32,114 bases of DNA, taken from Paludibacteraceae bacterium. Lineage in GTDB: Bacteria > Bacteroidota > Bacteroidia > Bacteroidales > Paludibacteraceae. This document shows, in pieces, positions 23,370 through 32,114 of this stretch; positions within the stretch are counted from its first letter, which is position 1; the number at the start of each line of letters is the position of its first letter. Below the pieces are notes generated by a model. It made no database searches and was not told the DNA's origin. It saw only the letters and a program-made list of their open reading frames with translations. Made by a program: the position numbers and the translations under genes. The stretch lies in NCBI GenBank assembly GCA_017647145.1, contig JAGCLD010000018.1:1-32114 (forward strand), written 5' to 3'.

Positions 23370-24998
23370 TTATTTAATCTTGTTTAATGCAATGCTATAG
23401 GCTTCATTATAGTAGGGCATGAAGTGTTTCCATAATGCTTTTTCAGCCACAGCAGCCGCTGCTTTTCGTGCCTGAATCACTTCTTTCTGTGACAGCTGTG
23501 CATAGCGTAGCAGGGCATCGGCGATTCGTGCCACTACTTCATGCGTGTTGTAGTCGGAGCGAGGCACTACTTCTACGCCTTGTGTGATGTCATTGCTGTA
23601 GTTCAGCGCCCAACGCCCGAATCCGGATAAGGATGTGGTGAGTGTGGGGATTTTGAATGCTACGCTCTCGAGCGGGGTGTATCCCCATGGTTCGTAGTAG
23701 GACGGGAATAGCGTGAGGTCGAAGCCGATCAGCAAGTCGTAGTAAGAACAGTTGAATATTCCGTCGTTGGTGTCGATGTAGGAGGGTATGAATAGCACTT
23801 TCACCTTGTCATCGGCTCTGTTTTCAAAGTGAAACCAGCGCATGGCTCCCATCACAGCATCTGTTCCGTAGTCGTGTAGTTCGTGTGTGGTGTATTTGTT
23901 CCATGATTGCAGAGAATGTCCTTTGCTCAAAGCCTCTTGCAGGTCTTGTCGTGGTCCTTTTACATAAGCCGGTACGGCCACGAAAGCCACTACTTGTCTG
24001 TTTAGTTCTCTGCTGTCTGCCACTCGTTTGATGCTTTCTAAAAACACGTCGATTCCCTTGTTTTTGTATTCATAGCGTCCGCTGGTGGCCACCAGAAGAG
24101 CGTTGTCGTCAATCTCTGTGCCGAATACGGTTTTGGCAACATTGAGCAGTTTTGTGCGCGCCTCATTCCGTTTGACCTCAAACGCTTTGCCTTTAGGAAC
24201 AAAGTCGGCTTCAAATCCATTAGGTGTGACCACATCCACGGGTTTGTCTAACAATTGTGCACATTCATCTGCGGTAATTTCACTCACTGTGGTGAAGCAA
24301 TCAGCCCACCAAGCGGCCTGTTTTTCGACAGAGTGTTTGGAAACCATGTTTAGTTCTTGTGCCATTTGGTCGCCATTGTATTCTGTGAAATAGTCGTACA
24401 GTGGCTTGTGGTTTCCGGCAATGGAGCGTCCGATGGAAGTGGCATGAGTGGTGAAGATGGTGGCTACGCCGGGCAGGTGTTCTTTCACATAGAACAGAGC
24501 GAGAGCGGTCATCCATTCGTTGATGTGTGCCACAATGTTTTTTCCTTCCACTCCGATGTGCTTGCAGAAGCTCTCCATGGCTTGTCCGACGGCATAACCA
24601 AACATTCCGGATTCGTCATAATCGCCATAAGCAGCAATGGAATTGACGCTAAATCGCTCCCATAAATGTGCATAGATGTCATTTTTTCTGACGAACATGT
24701 GCTGAAAATCCACCAACACGGCTATGGGCTTTCCGGGAATGAGCCAGCGACCGACCTTTATTTTTAATCCCGCCTTCTTGGCTTGTGCTTGCCAGTCTTT
24801 TAATAAGGATTTTGATTGTTGGAAATAAGGGTTAGTGGCTGTTTTCCAGACATCCGGTCCGAAGAAAATAACTTTATCTTTATGTTCTTTTTGCATGGAA
24901 GCGGCTCTTGTGGAAAGGACGGTGTAGATTCCGCCTACTTTGTTGCACACTTCCCAACTGGTCTCTAATATGTATTCAGGTAACTTGTTTTCTTTCAT
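23370..24998 (-). CDS. Glycogen synthase, GT3 family (eukaryotic GYS type)
   Basis: The 542-residue protein belongs to GT3, the family of yeast and animal glycogen synthases, found in bacteria mainly in Bacteroidota. Markers are ETSWEVCNKVGGIYTVLSTR at the N-terminus (nucleotide-sugar loop), AHINEWMTALALFYVKE, VATIFTTHATSIGRSIAG and the catalytic SYYEPWGYTPLES, whose glutamates are at 436 and 444 with the spacing of yeast Gsy2. The start is placed at the ATG at 24996-24998; the frame runs further up, but those residues would overlap the promoter. It precedes nadE. A GT5-like half-protein is also present at 8669-9478. Confidence 0.95.
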   Translation of the reverse strand: MKENKLPEYILETSWEVCNKVGGIYTVLSTRAASMQKEHKDKVIFFGPDVWKTATNPYFQQSKSLLKDWQAQAKKAGLKIKVGRWLIPGKPIAVLVDFQHMFVRKNDIYAHLWERFSVNSIAAYGDYDESGMFGYAVGQAMESFCKHIGVEGKNIVAHINEWMTALALFYVKEHLPGVATIFTTHATSIGRSIAGNHKPLYDYFTEYNGDQMAQELNMVSKHSVEKQAAWWADCFTTVSEITADECAQLLDKPVDVVTPNGFEADFVPKGKAFEVKRNEARTKLLNVAKTVFGTEIDDNALLVATSGRYEYKNKGIDVFLESIKRVADSRELNRQVVAFVAVPAYVKGPRQDLQEALSKGHSLQSWNKYTTHELHDYGTDAVMGAMRWFHFENRADDKVKVLFIPSYIDTNDGIFNCSYYDLLIGFDLTLFPSYYEPWGYTPLESVAFKIPTLTTSLSGFGRWALNYSNDITQGVEVVPRSDYNTHEVVARIADALLRYAQLSQKEVIQARKAAAAVAEKALWKHFMPYYNEAYSIALNKIK

Positions 24999-25024
24999 TT
25001 TTAGCGATGATTTGTAATGAGTGG

Positions 25025-25055
25025 CGAAATTAACTAAAATTCGGCAGAAGACAAA
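25025..25055 (-). promoter_or_regulatory. Probable promoter of the glycogen synthase gene
   Basis: On the minus strand, TTTG (25052-25055) is followed after 19 bases by TAATTTCG (25025-25032), one mismatch from TAnnTTTG. It lies 26 bases before the ATG. Confidence 0.55.
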
Positions 25056-25066
25056 ATGAAAGAGTA

Positions 25067-25098
25067 CTTGTGCATGTTCGAGCAAAATCGTACCTTTG
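25067..25098 (+). promoter_or_regulatory. Promoter of the bifunctional nuclease operon
   Basis: CTTG at 25067-25070, then 20 bases, then TACCTTTG at 25091-25098. The ATG at 25119 follows 20 bases later. Its -33 box is 11 bases from that of the divergent glycogen synthase promoter. Confidence 0.72.
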
Positions 25099-25118
25099 CT
25101 TGTCAGTGTGTGAGAATC

Positions 25119-25709
25119 ATGGAAGGTTTTGTTCAGTTGAAAATAGCGTGTTTAGCTTACTTGGGAAAAGAATCACGTGGGGTGGTGCTCACCCTGCAGG
25201 AAGTGGGCGGAGAACGCAAATTTTCCATTGTGATAGGGCGTGATGAGGCGACGTCAATAGAAGCCTTTATCCGCCAAATCGATCTGCCGGTTTCCTTGAC
25301 TCACGACATGATGTGCAAGGTGATGAGGAATTTTGAACTTAGGGTGCATGATGTGATTATTCAGGGCATGAAGGATGGAGTTTTTCAGACAACGATGGAA
25401 GTGGTGAATGAGAACAGCTCTGTGCGCGTGTCAGCACGCGTGTCAGATGCCATAGCGATGGCTCTACGGTTTAATAGGCCGGTGTATATAGAAGAAACAT
25501 TGTTAGAACGAGTGCGCAGACAACAAGCGGGCGTTTCTTTGTCAGCAAAGAAAAACGAAGATGTAGACAAGCAGATGGACCTTGGCGCTTATAGTGTGGA
25601 GCAACTTAATGCATTCCTGAAATCGTGTGTGAAACATGAAGACTATGAGCGAGCCATCCTTGTGAGGGATGAATTAAACCGGCGCAACTCGCTGCAATCG
25701 GAGAATTAA
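25119..25709 (+). CDS. Bifunctional nuclease (BFN/DUF151) domain protein with C-terminal UVR motif
   Basis: The 196-residue protein has a DUF151 bifunctional nuclease domain over about residues 1-130 (KIACLAYLGKESRGVVLTLQ near the start, FSIVIGRDEATSIEAFI, then SARVSDAIAMALRFNRPVYI). This is followed by a UvrB/UvrC-type helical hairpin at the C-terminus (QLNAFLKSCVKHEDYERAIL, then VRDELNRR). DUF151 proteins of plants have been reported to cleave RNA and DNA; the bacterial role is unclear, and the UVR motif suggests protein contacts. The start at 25119 is preferred over an upstream ATG at 25056 because a promoter occupies 25067-25098. It is 19 bases before the NupG-like gene. Confidence 0.9.
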   Translation: MEGFVQLKIACLAYLGKESRGVVLTLQEVGGERKFSIVIGRDEATSIEAFIRQIDLPVSLTHDMMCKVMRNFELRVHDVIIQGMKDGVFQTTMEVVNENSSVRVSARVSDAIAMALRFNRPVYIEETLLERVRRQQAGVSLSAKKNEDVDKQMDLGAYSVEQLNAFLKSCVKHEDYERAILVRDELNRRNSLQSEN

Positions 25710-25728
25710 TATAAAAAACACATAGTAT

Positions 25729-26988
25729 ATGAACATGAAATTACGTCTTATCATCATGAATTTCCTCCAGTTTGCTATCTGGGGGGCTTATCTTACCTCG
25801 ATGGGCAACTTTCTGGGGAAAGCCGGACTGGGTGCGCAGATTGGTATTTTTTATTCCATTCAAGGGGTTGTCTCTATTTTCATGCCGGCATTGATGGGCA
25901 TTGTGGCTGACCGCTGGATACCGGCGCAAAAGTTGTTGGGAATTTGTCATGGGATAGCAGGCGGACTGATGATAGCCGCAGGATGTTACGGACTGACAGC
26001 CGAGACGGTTGAATTTGCCACAATCTTTTCACTCTATAGTTTCAGTGTTGCTTTTTATATGCCTACCTTGGCATTGTCAAATTCTGTGGCCTACAATGCT
26101 TTGGATAAGGCGGGATTAGACACAGTGAAGGCATTTCCGCCCATTCGCGTGTTTGGCACCATAGGGTTTATCTGCTCCATGTGGGCGGTAGATTTGTTGG
26201 GATATCAACCCACTTCAGCACAATTTGTGGTGAGTGGAGGATTGGGCTTGTTGTTGGCGATGTATTCATTCACACTGCCGGCTTGTTCCATCGCTGCCAA
26301 TACGGGCAAGAAGAACATTATGGAAGCCTTGGGGCTCAATGCATTTACGCTCTTTAAGGAATACAGAATGGCTGTGTTCTTTTTGTTCTCCATGTTGCTG
26401 GGCATGATGCTTCAGATTACAAATGGTTATGCCAATCCGTTTATAAGTAGTTTTGGAGCCTTTCCGGAATTTGCCAATACATTTGGTGTGCAACATGCCA
26501 ATATGCTCATTTCTTTGAGTCAGATGTCAGAAACCTTGTGTATTCTTTTGATTCCATTCTGCTTGCGTCGATTTGGCATTAAGAATGTGATGCTCATGGC
26601 GATGTTGGCATGGATGCTTCGCTTCGGTCTCTTTGCTGTGGGAAATCCGGGCAATGGCGTGTGGTTGTTTGTGCTCTCTATGATTGTTTATGGTATGGCA
26701 TTTGACTTCTTCAACATTTCGGGTTCGTTGTTTGTGGACAAGGAAGTGAGCAGCAATATGCGTTCGAGTGCGCAGGGCTTGTTTATGATGATGACCAACG
26801 GATTTGGAGCCACTATAGGTGTGTTGGCAGCACAAGCGATTGTGAACCATTACTGTCAATACAATCCCACCGGACACTTAGTGGGTGATTGGACTACAGT
26901 GTGGTATATTTTTGCGGCCTTTTCATTGGTGGTGGCTGTGCTGTTTGCTGTGTTGTTTAAGTATAAACACCAAGCAGATAAACAATAA
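25729..26988 (+). CDS. nupG: Nucleoside permease, NupG/XapB-like major facilitator
   Basis: The 419-residue inner-membrane protein has 12 predicted helices and the NupG-type start MKLRLIIMNFLQFAIWGAYL, followed by LGKAGLGAQIGIFYSIQGVV and ALMGIVADRWIPAQKLLGIC, in which the family's D-R-W cytoplasmic loop is evident. NupG proteins import nucleosides by proton symport, consistent with salvage of purines and pyrimidines. It is the second gene after the promoter at 25067, with parE 49 bases downstream. Specificity within the family (nucleoside or xanthosine) cannot be told from sequence. Confidence 0.9.
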   Translation: MNMKLRLIIMNFLQFAIWGAYLTSMGNFLGKAGLGAQIGIFYSIQGVVSIFMPALMGIVADRWIPAQKLLGICHGIAGGLMIAAGCYGLTAETVEFATIFSLYSFSVAFYMPTLALSNSVAYNALDKAGLDTVKAFPPIRVFGTIGFICSMWAVDLLGYQPTSAQFVVSGGLGLLLAMYSFTLPACSIAANTGKKNIMEALGLNAFTLFKEYRMAVFFLFSMLLGMMLQITNGYANPFISSFGAFPEFANTFGVQHANMLISLSQMSETLCILLIPFCLRRFGIKNVMLMAMLAWMLRFGLFAVGNPGNGVWLFVLSMIVYGMAFDFFNISGSLFVDKEVSSNMRSSAQGLFMMMTNGFGATIGVLAAQAIVNHYCQYNPTGHLVGDWTTVWYIFAAFSLVVAVLFAVLFKYKHQADKQ

Positions 26989-27037
26989 ATACTCAAATAA
27001 AGTCAATACTTTTATAGAATTCAACTTATAGTAGAAG

Positions 27038-28921
27038 ATGGATGAAAATATCTCAACCCGGATTAGCGTACCCTATGATGAGACAAATATGATTCACTTG
27101 GAAGACATGGAGCATATACGCTTGCGTCCGGGTATGTATATAGGTAAGTTAGGGGATGGTTCACATGTGGACGATGGTATTTATGTGCTGATTAAGGAAG
27201 CAATTGATAATTCCATTGACGAATATCGCATGGGTGAAGGCAAGCAGATTGAAGTCACCGTGATGGATGGAAAAGTCAGAGTGCGCGACTATGGTCGTGG
27301 TATTCCGTTAGGTTCGATTGTGGAGGCCGTTTCAAGACTTAATACGGGCTCAAAATATGACTCAAAAGCCTTTAAGAAATCAGTGGGCCTCAATGGGGTA
27401 GGTACAAAGGCTGTGAATGCTTTGTCGTGGAAGTTCTCTGTGCAAGCTTTCCGTGACGGCAAAACACGCCGAGCAGAGTTCAAACAAGGTAAATTGATTA
27501 CCGACACCGGTATCATTCCTTCCGGAGATGCAAGAGGAACGCTCATCGAGTTTGAACCGGACAATACAAAATTTGAGAACTATGCTTTTCACAATGAATT
27601 CATTGAGCCACTGCTGCGTAACTATTGTTATCTCAACACCGGCCTGACCATCATCTTTAATGGCACTAAGTTTCATTCCAAGAACGGGCTCCTTGATCTC
27701 TTGACTGAAAATCTCACCTCAGAACCTCTCTATGCCCCTATTCATCTTAAGGGGGATGATATTGAGATGGTGTTGACACACACAGACCAAAACAATGATG
27801 AATACTACTCCTTTGTGAATGGTCAACACACGACTCATGGTGGAACTCACCAAGCAGCCTATCGTGAGGCTATAGGTCGCACCATCAAGGAGTATTTCAA
27901 TAAGAATCACGATTTGTCAGACATCCGTAACGGTGTAGTGGCGGCTATTGCCATCAATGTGGAAGAACCGGTGTTTGAAAGTCAGACCAAGACGAAGTTA
28001 GGTTCGCGTGATGTGGATAAGAGCGGGCTCACTGTGGGTAAGTTTATTGGCGACTTTGTTAAGCGTGAATTAGATAATTACCTACACCGCAATCTGGATG
28101 TCAGTGAGATAATGTTGCAGAAAATTCAGGCATCTGAAAAAGAGCGTAAAGCAATTGCCGGTGTCACAAAGTTGGCACGCGAGCGTGCTAAAAAGGTAAA
28201 TCTGCACAACCGGAAGTTACGTGATTGTCGCATTCATTTTAATGACCCTATAGGCAAAGACGAAGAAAAGAATGCGCTTATAGAAGAATCATCCATATTT
28301 ATCACTGAGGGTGACTCTGCGAGTGGCTCTATTACAAAGAGCCGTAATGTGCAGACACAAGCCGTCTTTAGTTTGCGTGGCAAGCCCCTTAATAGTTTTG
28401 GACTGACCAAGAAGATTGTCTATGAAAACGAGGAGTTTAATCTGCTGCAAGCAGCTCTGAATATTGAAGAAGGGCTGGATGGCTTGCGCTACAATAAAGT
28501 GATAGTGGCAACCGATGCCGATGTTGATGGTATGCACATTCGTTTGTTGATGATTACATTCTTCCTTCAATTCTTTCCCGATCTGATTAAGAAAGGACAT
28601 GTTTACATCCTTCAGACACCCTTGTTTCGTGTGCGTAATAAGAAGGATACAATCTATTGTTACTCAGAAGATGAGCGTCTTGCTGCGATACAAAAACTGG
28701 GGGCAAATGCCGAAATCACACGCTTTAAAGGTTTGGGTGAAATCTCTCCCGATGAGTTTCGTGACCTTATCGGTGAGAACATGCGCTTGGACCGCGTCAC
28801 ACTGCGTAAGGAAGACGCTGTGGCTGACCTTTTGTCTTTCTATATGGGCAAAAACACAGCAGAACGTCAAAACTTCATTATCGATAACTTAGTGGTGGAA
28901 GAAGATGTTGCAGGCGAATGA
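27038..28921 (+). CDS. parE: DNA topoisomerase IV subunit B (ParE)
   Basis: ParE is the ATPase half of topoisomerase IV, which unlinks daughter chromosomes. The 627-residue protein shows the GHKL ATP site (EAIDNSIDE with the Mg-binding Asn, DYGRGIP, and [14 protein letters not shown]), the transducer lysine region [10 protein letters not shown], and the TOPRIM domain with EGDSASGS and [10 protein letters not shown]. The short length and the lack of an inserted TOPRIM extension favour ParE over GyrB. No parC is in the window; the next gene, tadA, overlaps it by 17 bases. A weak -7-like box TACTTTTA near 27007 suggests that it may also have its own promoter. Confidence 0.93.
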   Translation: MDENISTRISVPYDETNMIHLEDMEHIRLRPGMYIGKLGDGSHVDDGIYVLIKEAIDNSIDEYRMGEGKQIEVTVMDGKVRVRDYGRGIPLGSIVEAVSRLNTGSKYDSKAFKKSVGLNGVGTKAVNALSWKFSVQAFRDGKTRRAEFKQGKLITDTGIIPSGDARGTLIEFEPDNTKFENYAFHNEFIEPLLRNYCYLNTGLTIIFNGTKFHSKNGLLDLLTENLTSEPLYAPIHLKGDDIEMVLTHTDQNNDEYYSFVNGQHTTHGGTHQAAYREAIGRTIKEYFNKNHDLSDIRNGVVAAIAINVEEPVFESQTKTKLGSRDVDKSGLTVGKFIGDFVKRELDNYLHRNLDVSEIMLQKIQASEKERKAIAGVTKLARERAKKVNLHNRKLRDCRIHFNDPIGKDEEKNALIEESSIFITEGDSASGSITKSRNVQTQAVFSLRGKPLNSFGLTKKIVYENEEFNLLQAALNIEEGLDGLRYNKVIVATDADVDGMHIRLLMITFFLQFFPDLIKKGHVYILQTPLFRVRNKKDTIYCYSEDERLAAIQKLGANAEITRFKGLGEISPDEFRDLIGENMRLDRVTLRKEDAVADLLSFYMGKNTAERQNFIIDNLVVEEDVAGE

Positions 28922-29351
28922 TGATGACCGTCGCTTCATGCGTCTTGCATTAGATGAGGCGAATAAGGCATTCACAGAAGGAGAGATACCAGTGGGTTGT
29001 ATTATTGTGTGTAATGGGCAGATAGTGGGTAGGGGACACAACCTGACAGAAATGCTGCAAGATGTCACAGCCCATGCCGAGATGCAAGCGCTCACTGCTG
29101 CCATGCAGACTTTAGGGAGTAAGTATTTGCCCGAGTGTACGCTCTATGTTACATTAGAACCTTGTGTGATGTGTGCAGGCGCCATTGGTTGGGCACAAGT
29201 ACGCCGTCTGGTGTTTGGTGCATGTGATGAGAAAAGAGGTTATCAACAATTTGCCCCACATGCGCTTCATCCTAAGTGTGATGTGCTTTCCGGTGTGCTG
29301 GAAGATGAATGTGCATCCCTTATGAAACAGTTTTTCGCTTCGAAGCGATAA
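28905..29351 (+). CDS. tadA: tRNA adenosine(34) deaminase TadA
   Basis: TadA converts A34 to inosine in tRNA-Arg(ACG). The 148-residue protein has the zinc cytidine-deaminase fold: HAE at 57-59 (zinc His and proton-shuttle Glu) and PCVMC at 86-90 (two zinc Cys). [20 protein letters not shown] at the N-terminus is typical. The ATG at 28905 lies inside the end of parE, an overlap of 17 bases in a different frame; a later ATG at 28938 would cut the conserved first helix. The product could be labelled a generic nucleoside deaminase, but the [20 protein letters not shown] region fits TadA well. Confidence 0.93.
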   Translation: MLQANDDDRRFMRLALDEANKAFTEGEIPVGCIIVCNGQIVGRGHNLTEMLQDVTAHAEMQALTAAMQTLGSKYLPECTLYVTLEPCVMCAGAIGWAQVRRLVFGACDEKRGYQQFAPHALHPKCDVLSGVLEDECASLMKQFFASKR

Positions 29352-29403
29352 GCATAGGATGAAGAAGCCTCTCAGATAAGGGTTTGTAAATAGGTATATA
29401 ACA

Positions 29404-29440
29404 AAAGCGAGAACCCGATGAGGATTCTCGCTTTGTTGTT
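29404..29440. terminator. Bidirectional terminator between tadA and the convergent secreted-protein gene
   Basis: AAAGCGAGAA (29404-29413) pairs with TTCTCGCTTT (29425-29434) around an 11-base loop region, with T-rich sequence on both strands after the stem. Confidence 0.85.
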
Positions 29441-29461
29441 ATGTGGGTTTATTGAAGTGAA

Positions 29462-31690
29462 TTATTTCACTGCAACACCGGTAACAGTATATTTCACACC
29501 ATTCTTGATGATGTAAACCACACCATTTTCAATTACCTTAACAGCTTTTGCTTCAATAGTTGCATTTTCCAATGCTGTGCCATCACCACCTTGGTTAGGT
29601 TCGGTCAAAGTGAAGTTAACATTGAACTCAGTGATGATTTGAGAAGAACCATCCATAAGTCCCCATCCGGTAGATGCATAAGCTTCGCCATATTCTACTT
29701 CTAAATCTTCTATGGTGAGTCCACCTAAATCTTTTTTCAAGCTGACAGTAATACTTCCTTTCACATTTCCATTTGCATCAAGTGGGAATGTATATTGCTT
29801 GCCGCCAAAATAGTCTTCAGTAACACTTGCATTTTCTGAAACGATTATATCAAACAGATAATAAGCATCAAATGATGGAGCAAAAGCAATGAAGTTGTCT
29901 GCTTCTACCATTTCATTTTCTTCATTGTAATAGGTGTATTTAGCAGGAATGTTTGTTGCTTCAAACTCAATGGTTTTGCTTGCTGTTTGACCTTCTTCAA
30001 TGGTACCAAGATCAAAATAGGTATATTCCCAACCTTCATAGGAACCTGTTTGACCACCAATAACTTTCAATTCAGGAGCAGGAGCTGTAGTGGTCAGTGT
30101 GAGTCCGCTTACGCCACCATCACCTTTGGTTTGGTCAGAAACAATGGTTACAAGGTTGTTTTGTGTGTTGCTTAAACGAACAGAGAAGCCATTTGTGATA
30201 GCAGTGGGAGTGGTTTCCACTCCGTTTACATATACTTTGATTGCGCGTTCAACTGCCCATGTGAAATCAACCTTGTATGCAGGACCAAAGAAGAATTGCA
30301 CGCGGTTTTTACCTGAAGAAATACGTCTGTTGGCAGCTTCTTCCACTGACTTGGCAAATCTCCATCCTTTGTCGGCTGTGTAGCCATAAACACTGGCGAT
30401 GTATGTTTCTGTAGAGTCAAATACGACAGTTCCTTCGGTGGTTAATGGGTTAATTTCGTGATAGTTTACGGCGTATTCAACGTTCCCATTTGCTCCACCG
30501 AGAGTGATGACGTCATTGTTGAATGTTGCAACAGCACCTTCACCTTCCAATCCAGATGCTTTTACGAAAGCAGGTTTTGTGCTGGCATAGTACACTTCTA
30601 CAGTGTTTGTGTCAGTGATGAAGGCATCAAAACCATTATCGAATATTGCTTGGTAGAGTTGTGGCACTCTTCGAGTGATGTCAATGGTGTAGGTTTGTGT
30701 GGTAGTGCCATCTTGTGCAGTAACTACAACTGTGGCTTTTCCGGGTAATGTTTCAGGTAGTGTAACGACTGCTTTTGCTTCGCTGAAATTAGGCGTTGCG
30801 CTTACAGTGACTTCATCCTTGTATGCGATTTCTACGGCATAGTTGAGTGAGTCAGCTCTAAAACCATTAATTGCTTTGCCTGCCACTGTAAGGTCGGCCA
30901 AAGTAGCGTCGTTAGAAAGCACTGTGGCTACGCTAAATTGAATGTAATAACTCTTTACGTGAACTCCATCTTCTGCTGTAACAATGATTTGTGTGAGCTG
31001 ATCTAAAGATGTAGCAGGAGTGATGACCACTGTTGCGTTAGGTGAAGCTGTGGTAGCAGTTACTGTAGGGACTGTTGTGGTTCCGTAAGGTAGTTGAACA
31101 AGGAAAGTGTCTGTTTGTGCATTGAATCCTTCTAATTCCACACCGTTGATCATAATAGAACTCAAATCTGCGTTGTCGGTGGTTATCAGGTTGGCATAAG
31201 TCACTGTGTATTGCAGATTAGCTTGTGAGGCAGCACCATCAAACACGAATACAACATCTTTGGTTGCGTTGATATTTGTAATGGAGAATTGTGCACTTCC
31301 TGATTTGTTAGGTAGAGTGACCGGAGTGAATTCCGCAGCTGTTCCATCTACATATACCGTGCTGATGGTAGAGGTTTTGGAATTGTCATTCACATGTCCA
31401 TCAACTGAAATGGCAGTGATTTTGTAGCCGGCATTTACAACAAAGGGTAGTGCGTTCTTAGTGTCTCCATACGCTTTGTTAATGCGGAATTTAATACCCT
31501 TTTCAGTCATTGTGCCTGCCATAGCACCACCTTTACCGGCGATGTAAGTCCCACCGATGGTGTAACTGGTGGCTACCATATCAATGTCTTTTGTGGCATC
31601 AGCCGGATTGGTTTCCGTTTGAGCCATAACGCTTGATGAGAATACGCTCATCATGAATAGCGCAAATAATTTGAGTAGATTTTTCTTCAT
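29462..31690 (-). CDS. Large secreted protein with cadherin-like beta-sandwich domains and a C-terminal sorting-like tail
   Basis: The start at 31690 gives a signal peptide, MKKNLLKLFALFMMSVFSSS then VMAQ, so the 742-residue product is exported. Two cadherin-like beta-sandwich repeats follow at about 174-253 (LSSIMINGVELEGFN...TAEDGVHVKSYYIQF) and 255-335 (LADLTVAGKAINGFR...TAQDGTTTQTYTIDI). Both have the typical 'L-x-x-L-x-V/I-x-G' start and 'AxDG...Y-x-I' end. The rest is beta-rich without a family I recognise. The last 25 residues, with KVIENGVVYIIKNGVKYTV, resemble the C-terminal module that ends many type IX-secreted Bacteroidales proteins, so surface display is plausible. It stands alone, with a promoter at 31744-31773. 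Confidence 0.82.
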   Translation of the reverse strand: MKKNLLKLFALFMMSVFSSSVMAQTETNPADATKDIDMVATSYTIGGTYIAGKGGAMAGTMTEKGIKFRINKAYGDTKNALPFVVNAGYKITAISVDGHVNDNSKTSTISTVYVDGTAAEFTPVTLPNKSGSAQFSITNINATKDVVFVFDGAASQANLQYTVTYANLITTDNADLSSIMINGVELEGFNAQTDTFLVQLPYGTTTVPTVTATTASPNATVVITPATSLDQLTQIIVTAEDGVHVKSYYIQFSVATVLSNDATLADLTVAGKAINGFRADSLNYAVEIAYKDEVTVSATPNFSEAKAVVTLPETLPGKATVVVTAQDGTTTQTYTIDITRRVPQLYQAIFDNGFDAFITDTNTVEVYYASTKPAFVKASGLEGEGAVATFNNDVITLGGANGNVEYAVNYHEINPLTTEGTVVFDSTETYIASVYGYTADKGWRFAKSVEEAANRRISSGKNRVQFFFGPAYKVDFTWAVERAIKVYVNGVETTPTAITNGFSVRLSNTQNNLVTIVSDQTKGDGGVSGLTLTTTAPAPELKVIGGQTGSYEGWEYTYFDLGTIEEGQTASKTIEFEATNIPAKYTYYNEENEMVEADNFIAFAPSFDAYYLFDIIVSENASVTEDYFGGKQYTFPLDANGNVKGSITVSLKKDLGGLTIEDLEVEYGEAYASTGWGLMDGSSQIITEFNVNFTLTEPNQGGDGTALENATIEAKAVKVIENGVVYIIKNGVKYTVTGVAVK

Positions 31691-31743
31691 AATACTTTGA
31701 ATTAAATGGTTGATATAGTTTATCTTTATTATGATTGATGGCA

Positions 31744-31773
31744 CAAATATAAAAGAAATATTTTAGAGCCAAT
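31744..31773 (-). promoter_or_regulatory. Promoter of the secreted cadherin-like protein gene
   Basis: On the minus strand, ATTG (31770-31773), 18 bases, then TATATTTG (31744-31751), a full -7 match. The ATG is 53 bases downstream. Confidence 0.65.
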
Positions 31774-32050
31774 GGGGAATAATTGTCATAAAATGTAATA
31801 ATTTTATTCTTGAGAGTTCCACCTACCACACTATACGGGTGTGATGTGTGTGTTGTTATTTTCGTTTTTGATTTTTTTTATTCTTTTTTTTAATATTATA
31901 TATTATTATATAATACTATTATATGTATATATATGGTATATGTATGGTATATGGGTATATATATAGATTATAAATTATTATAGTGTTTATAGTGTTTATA
32001 GTGTTTATAGGGGGAAGTAGGTGGTAGGTGGTAGGGAGTGGGGATGGGGG
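31774..32050. other. Gene-free low-complexity interval
   Basis: No gene is visible. From 31851 to about 31985 the DNA is almost purely A/T with long runs of TATA-type alternation. It is followed by three perfect copies of the 9-base unit TAGTGTTTA (31981-32007), then G-rich near-repeats of GTAGGTG (about 32017-32037). Confidence 0.85.
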
Positions 32051-32107
32051 GTTAGAGGACGCTGCGCTGTAGTGGGAAGGAAGTAGGGACACGGCGTGCC
32101 GTGTCCG
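32051..32107. repeat. Second copy of the REP-like element (one arm)
   Basis: Bases 32083-32107 are identical to the 25-base left arm at 20176-20200, and 32051-32072 (AGGACGCTGCGCTGTAG region) matches the flank at 20107-20129 with few changes. The window ends at 32114, so a second, inverted arm could lie just outside. Confidence 0.85.
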
Positions 32108-32114
32108 CAGTCAG

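Noticed and set aside
24999-25085. Upstream start for the GT3 glycogen synthase
   Set aside because: The extension spans the probable promoter region, overlaps the divergent promoter and is not part of the conserved protein.
25056-25118. Upstream start for the bifunctional nuclease gene
   Set aside because: The extra 21 codons cover the promoter boxes at 25067-25098 and do not resemble the family N-terminus.
27289-28600. Minus-strand open frames antisense to parE
   Set aside because: Shadows of a conserved gene; no promoter or motif supports them.

Overview
The window is a stretch of ordinary chromosome from a member of the Bacteroidales (Bacteroidota). The evidence is the gene families (DUF4270, DUF4837, GSCFA, a starch-synthase half-protein, a GT3 glycogen synthase, a cadherin-like-domain secreted protein), several promoters of the Bacteroidota form TTTG-N19/20-TAnnTTTG, and the near absence of strong Shine-Dalgarno sites. 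The genus cannot be fixed from the sequence.

Layout. (1) 1-1726: end of a type III restriction (Res) gene cut by the window edge, then about 0.8 kb of gene debris: a start-less methyltransferase-like tail, a frameshifted minus-strand coding remnant and a short element repeated near 11.1 kb. This is the only part that looks like a decayed accessory island. (2) 1727-8488, minus strand: a tight cluster read nitroreductase > pdxA > DUF4837 lipoprotein > DUF2520 dehydrogenase-like > mfd, with a good promoter at 8517-8547. (3) 8669-10881, plus: a GT5 starch-synthase N-terminal half and a DUF4270 lipoprotein. (4) 11268-15310, plus: LolC/E-type ABC permease, GSCFA protein and YgiQ radical SAM protein. 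(5) 15328-16950: tRNA-Val(UAC) with its own promoter and terminator, a run of palindromic promoter-bearing repeats, an ArsG/CcdA-like His-rich permease and the RNase P RNA. (6) 16966-20026, plus: YihY/BrkB membrane protein, then pyrK-pyrD (dihydroorotate oxidation), closed by a terminator. (7) 20027-20333: a REP-like perfect 25-bp inverted repeat, one arm of which recurs at 32083-32107. (8) 20334-21443, plus: a small exported protein and trmN6, which abuts convergent nadE. (9) 21444-24998, minus: GT3 glycogen synthase > nadE. (10) 25119-29351, plus: bifunctional nuclease-UVR protein, NupG-like permease, parE and tadA, with promoter back-to-back to that of the glycogen synthase. (11) 29462-31690, minus: a large secreted cadherin-like protein, preceded by AT-rich low-complexity DNA and another copy of the REP-like repeat at the window edge.

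Most genes are housekeeping: DNA repair, B6, pyrimidine and NAD synthesis, tRNA modification, DNA topology and storage polysaccharide. I found no convincing new multi-gene system. The points most worth a second look are non-coding: the tandem palindromic units upstream of the ArsG-like gene, which carry a correctly spaced promoter, and the repeat with 25-bp perfect arms. On the protein side, the GT5 half-protein lacks its glucosyl-nucleotide binding motif while a complete GT3 synthase lies 14 kb away.
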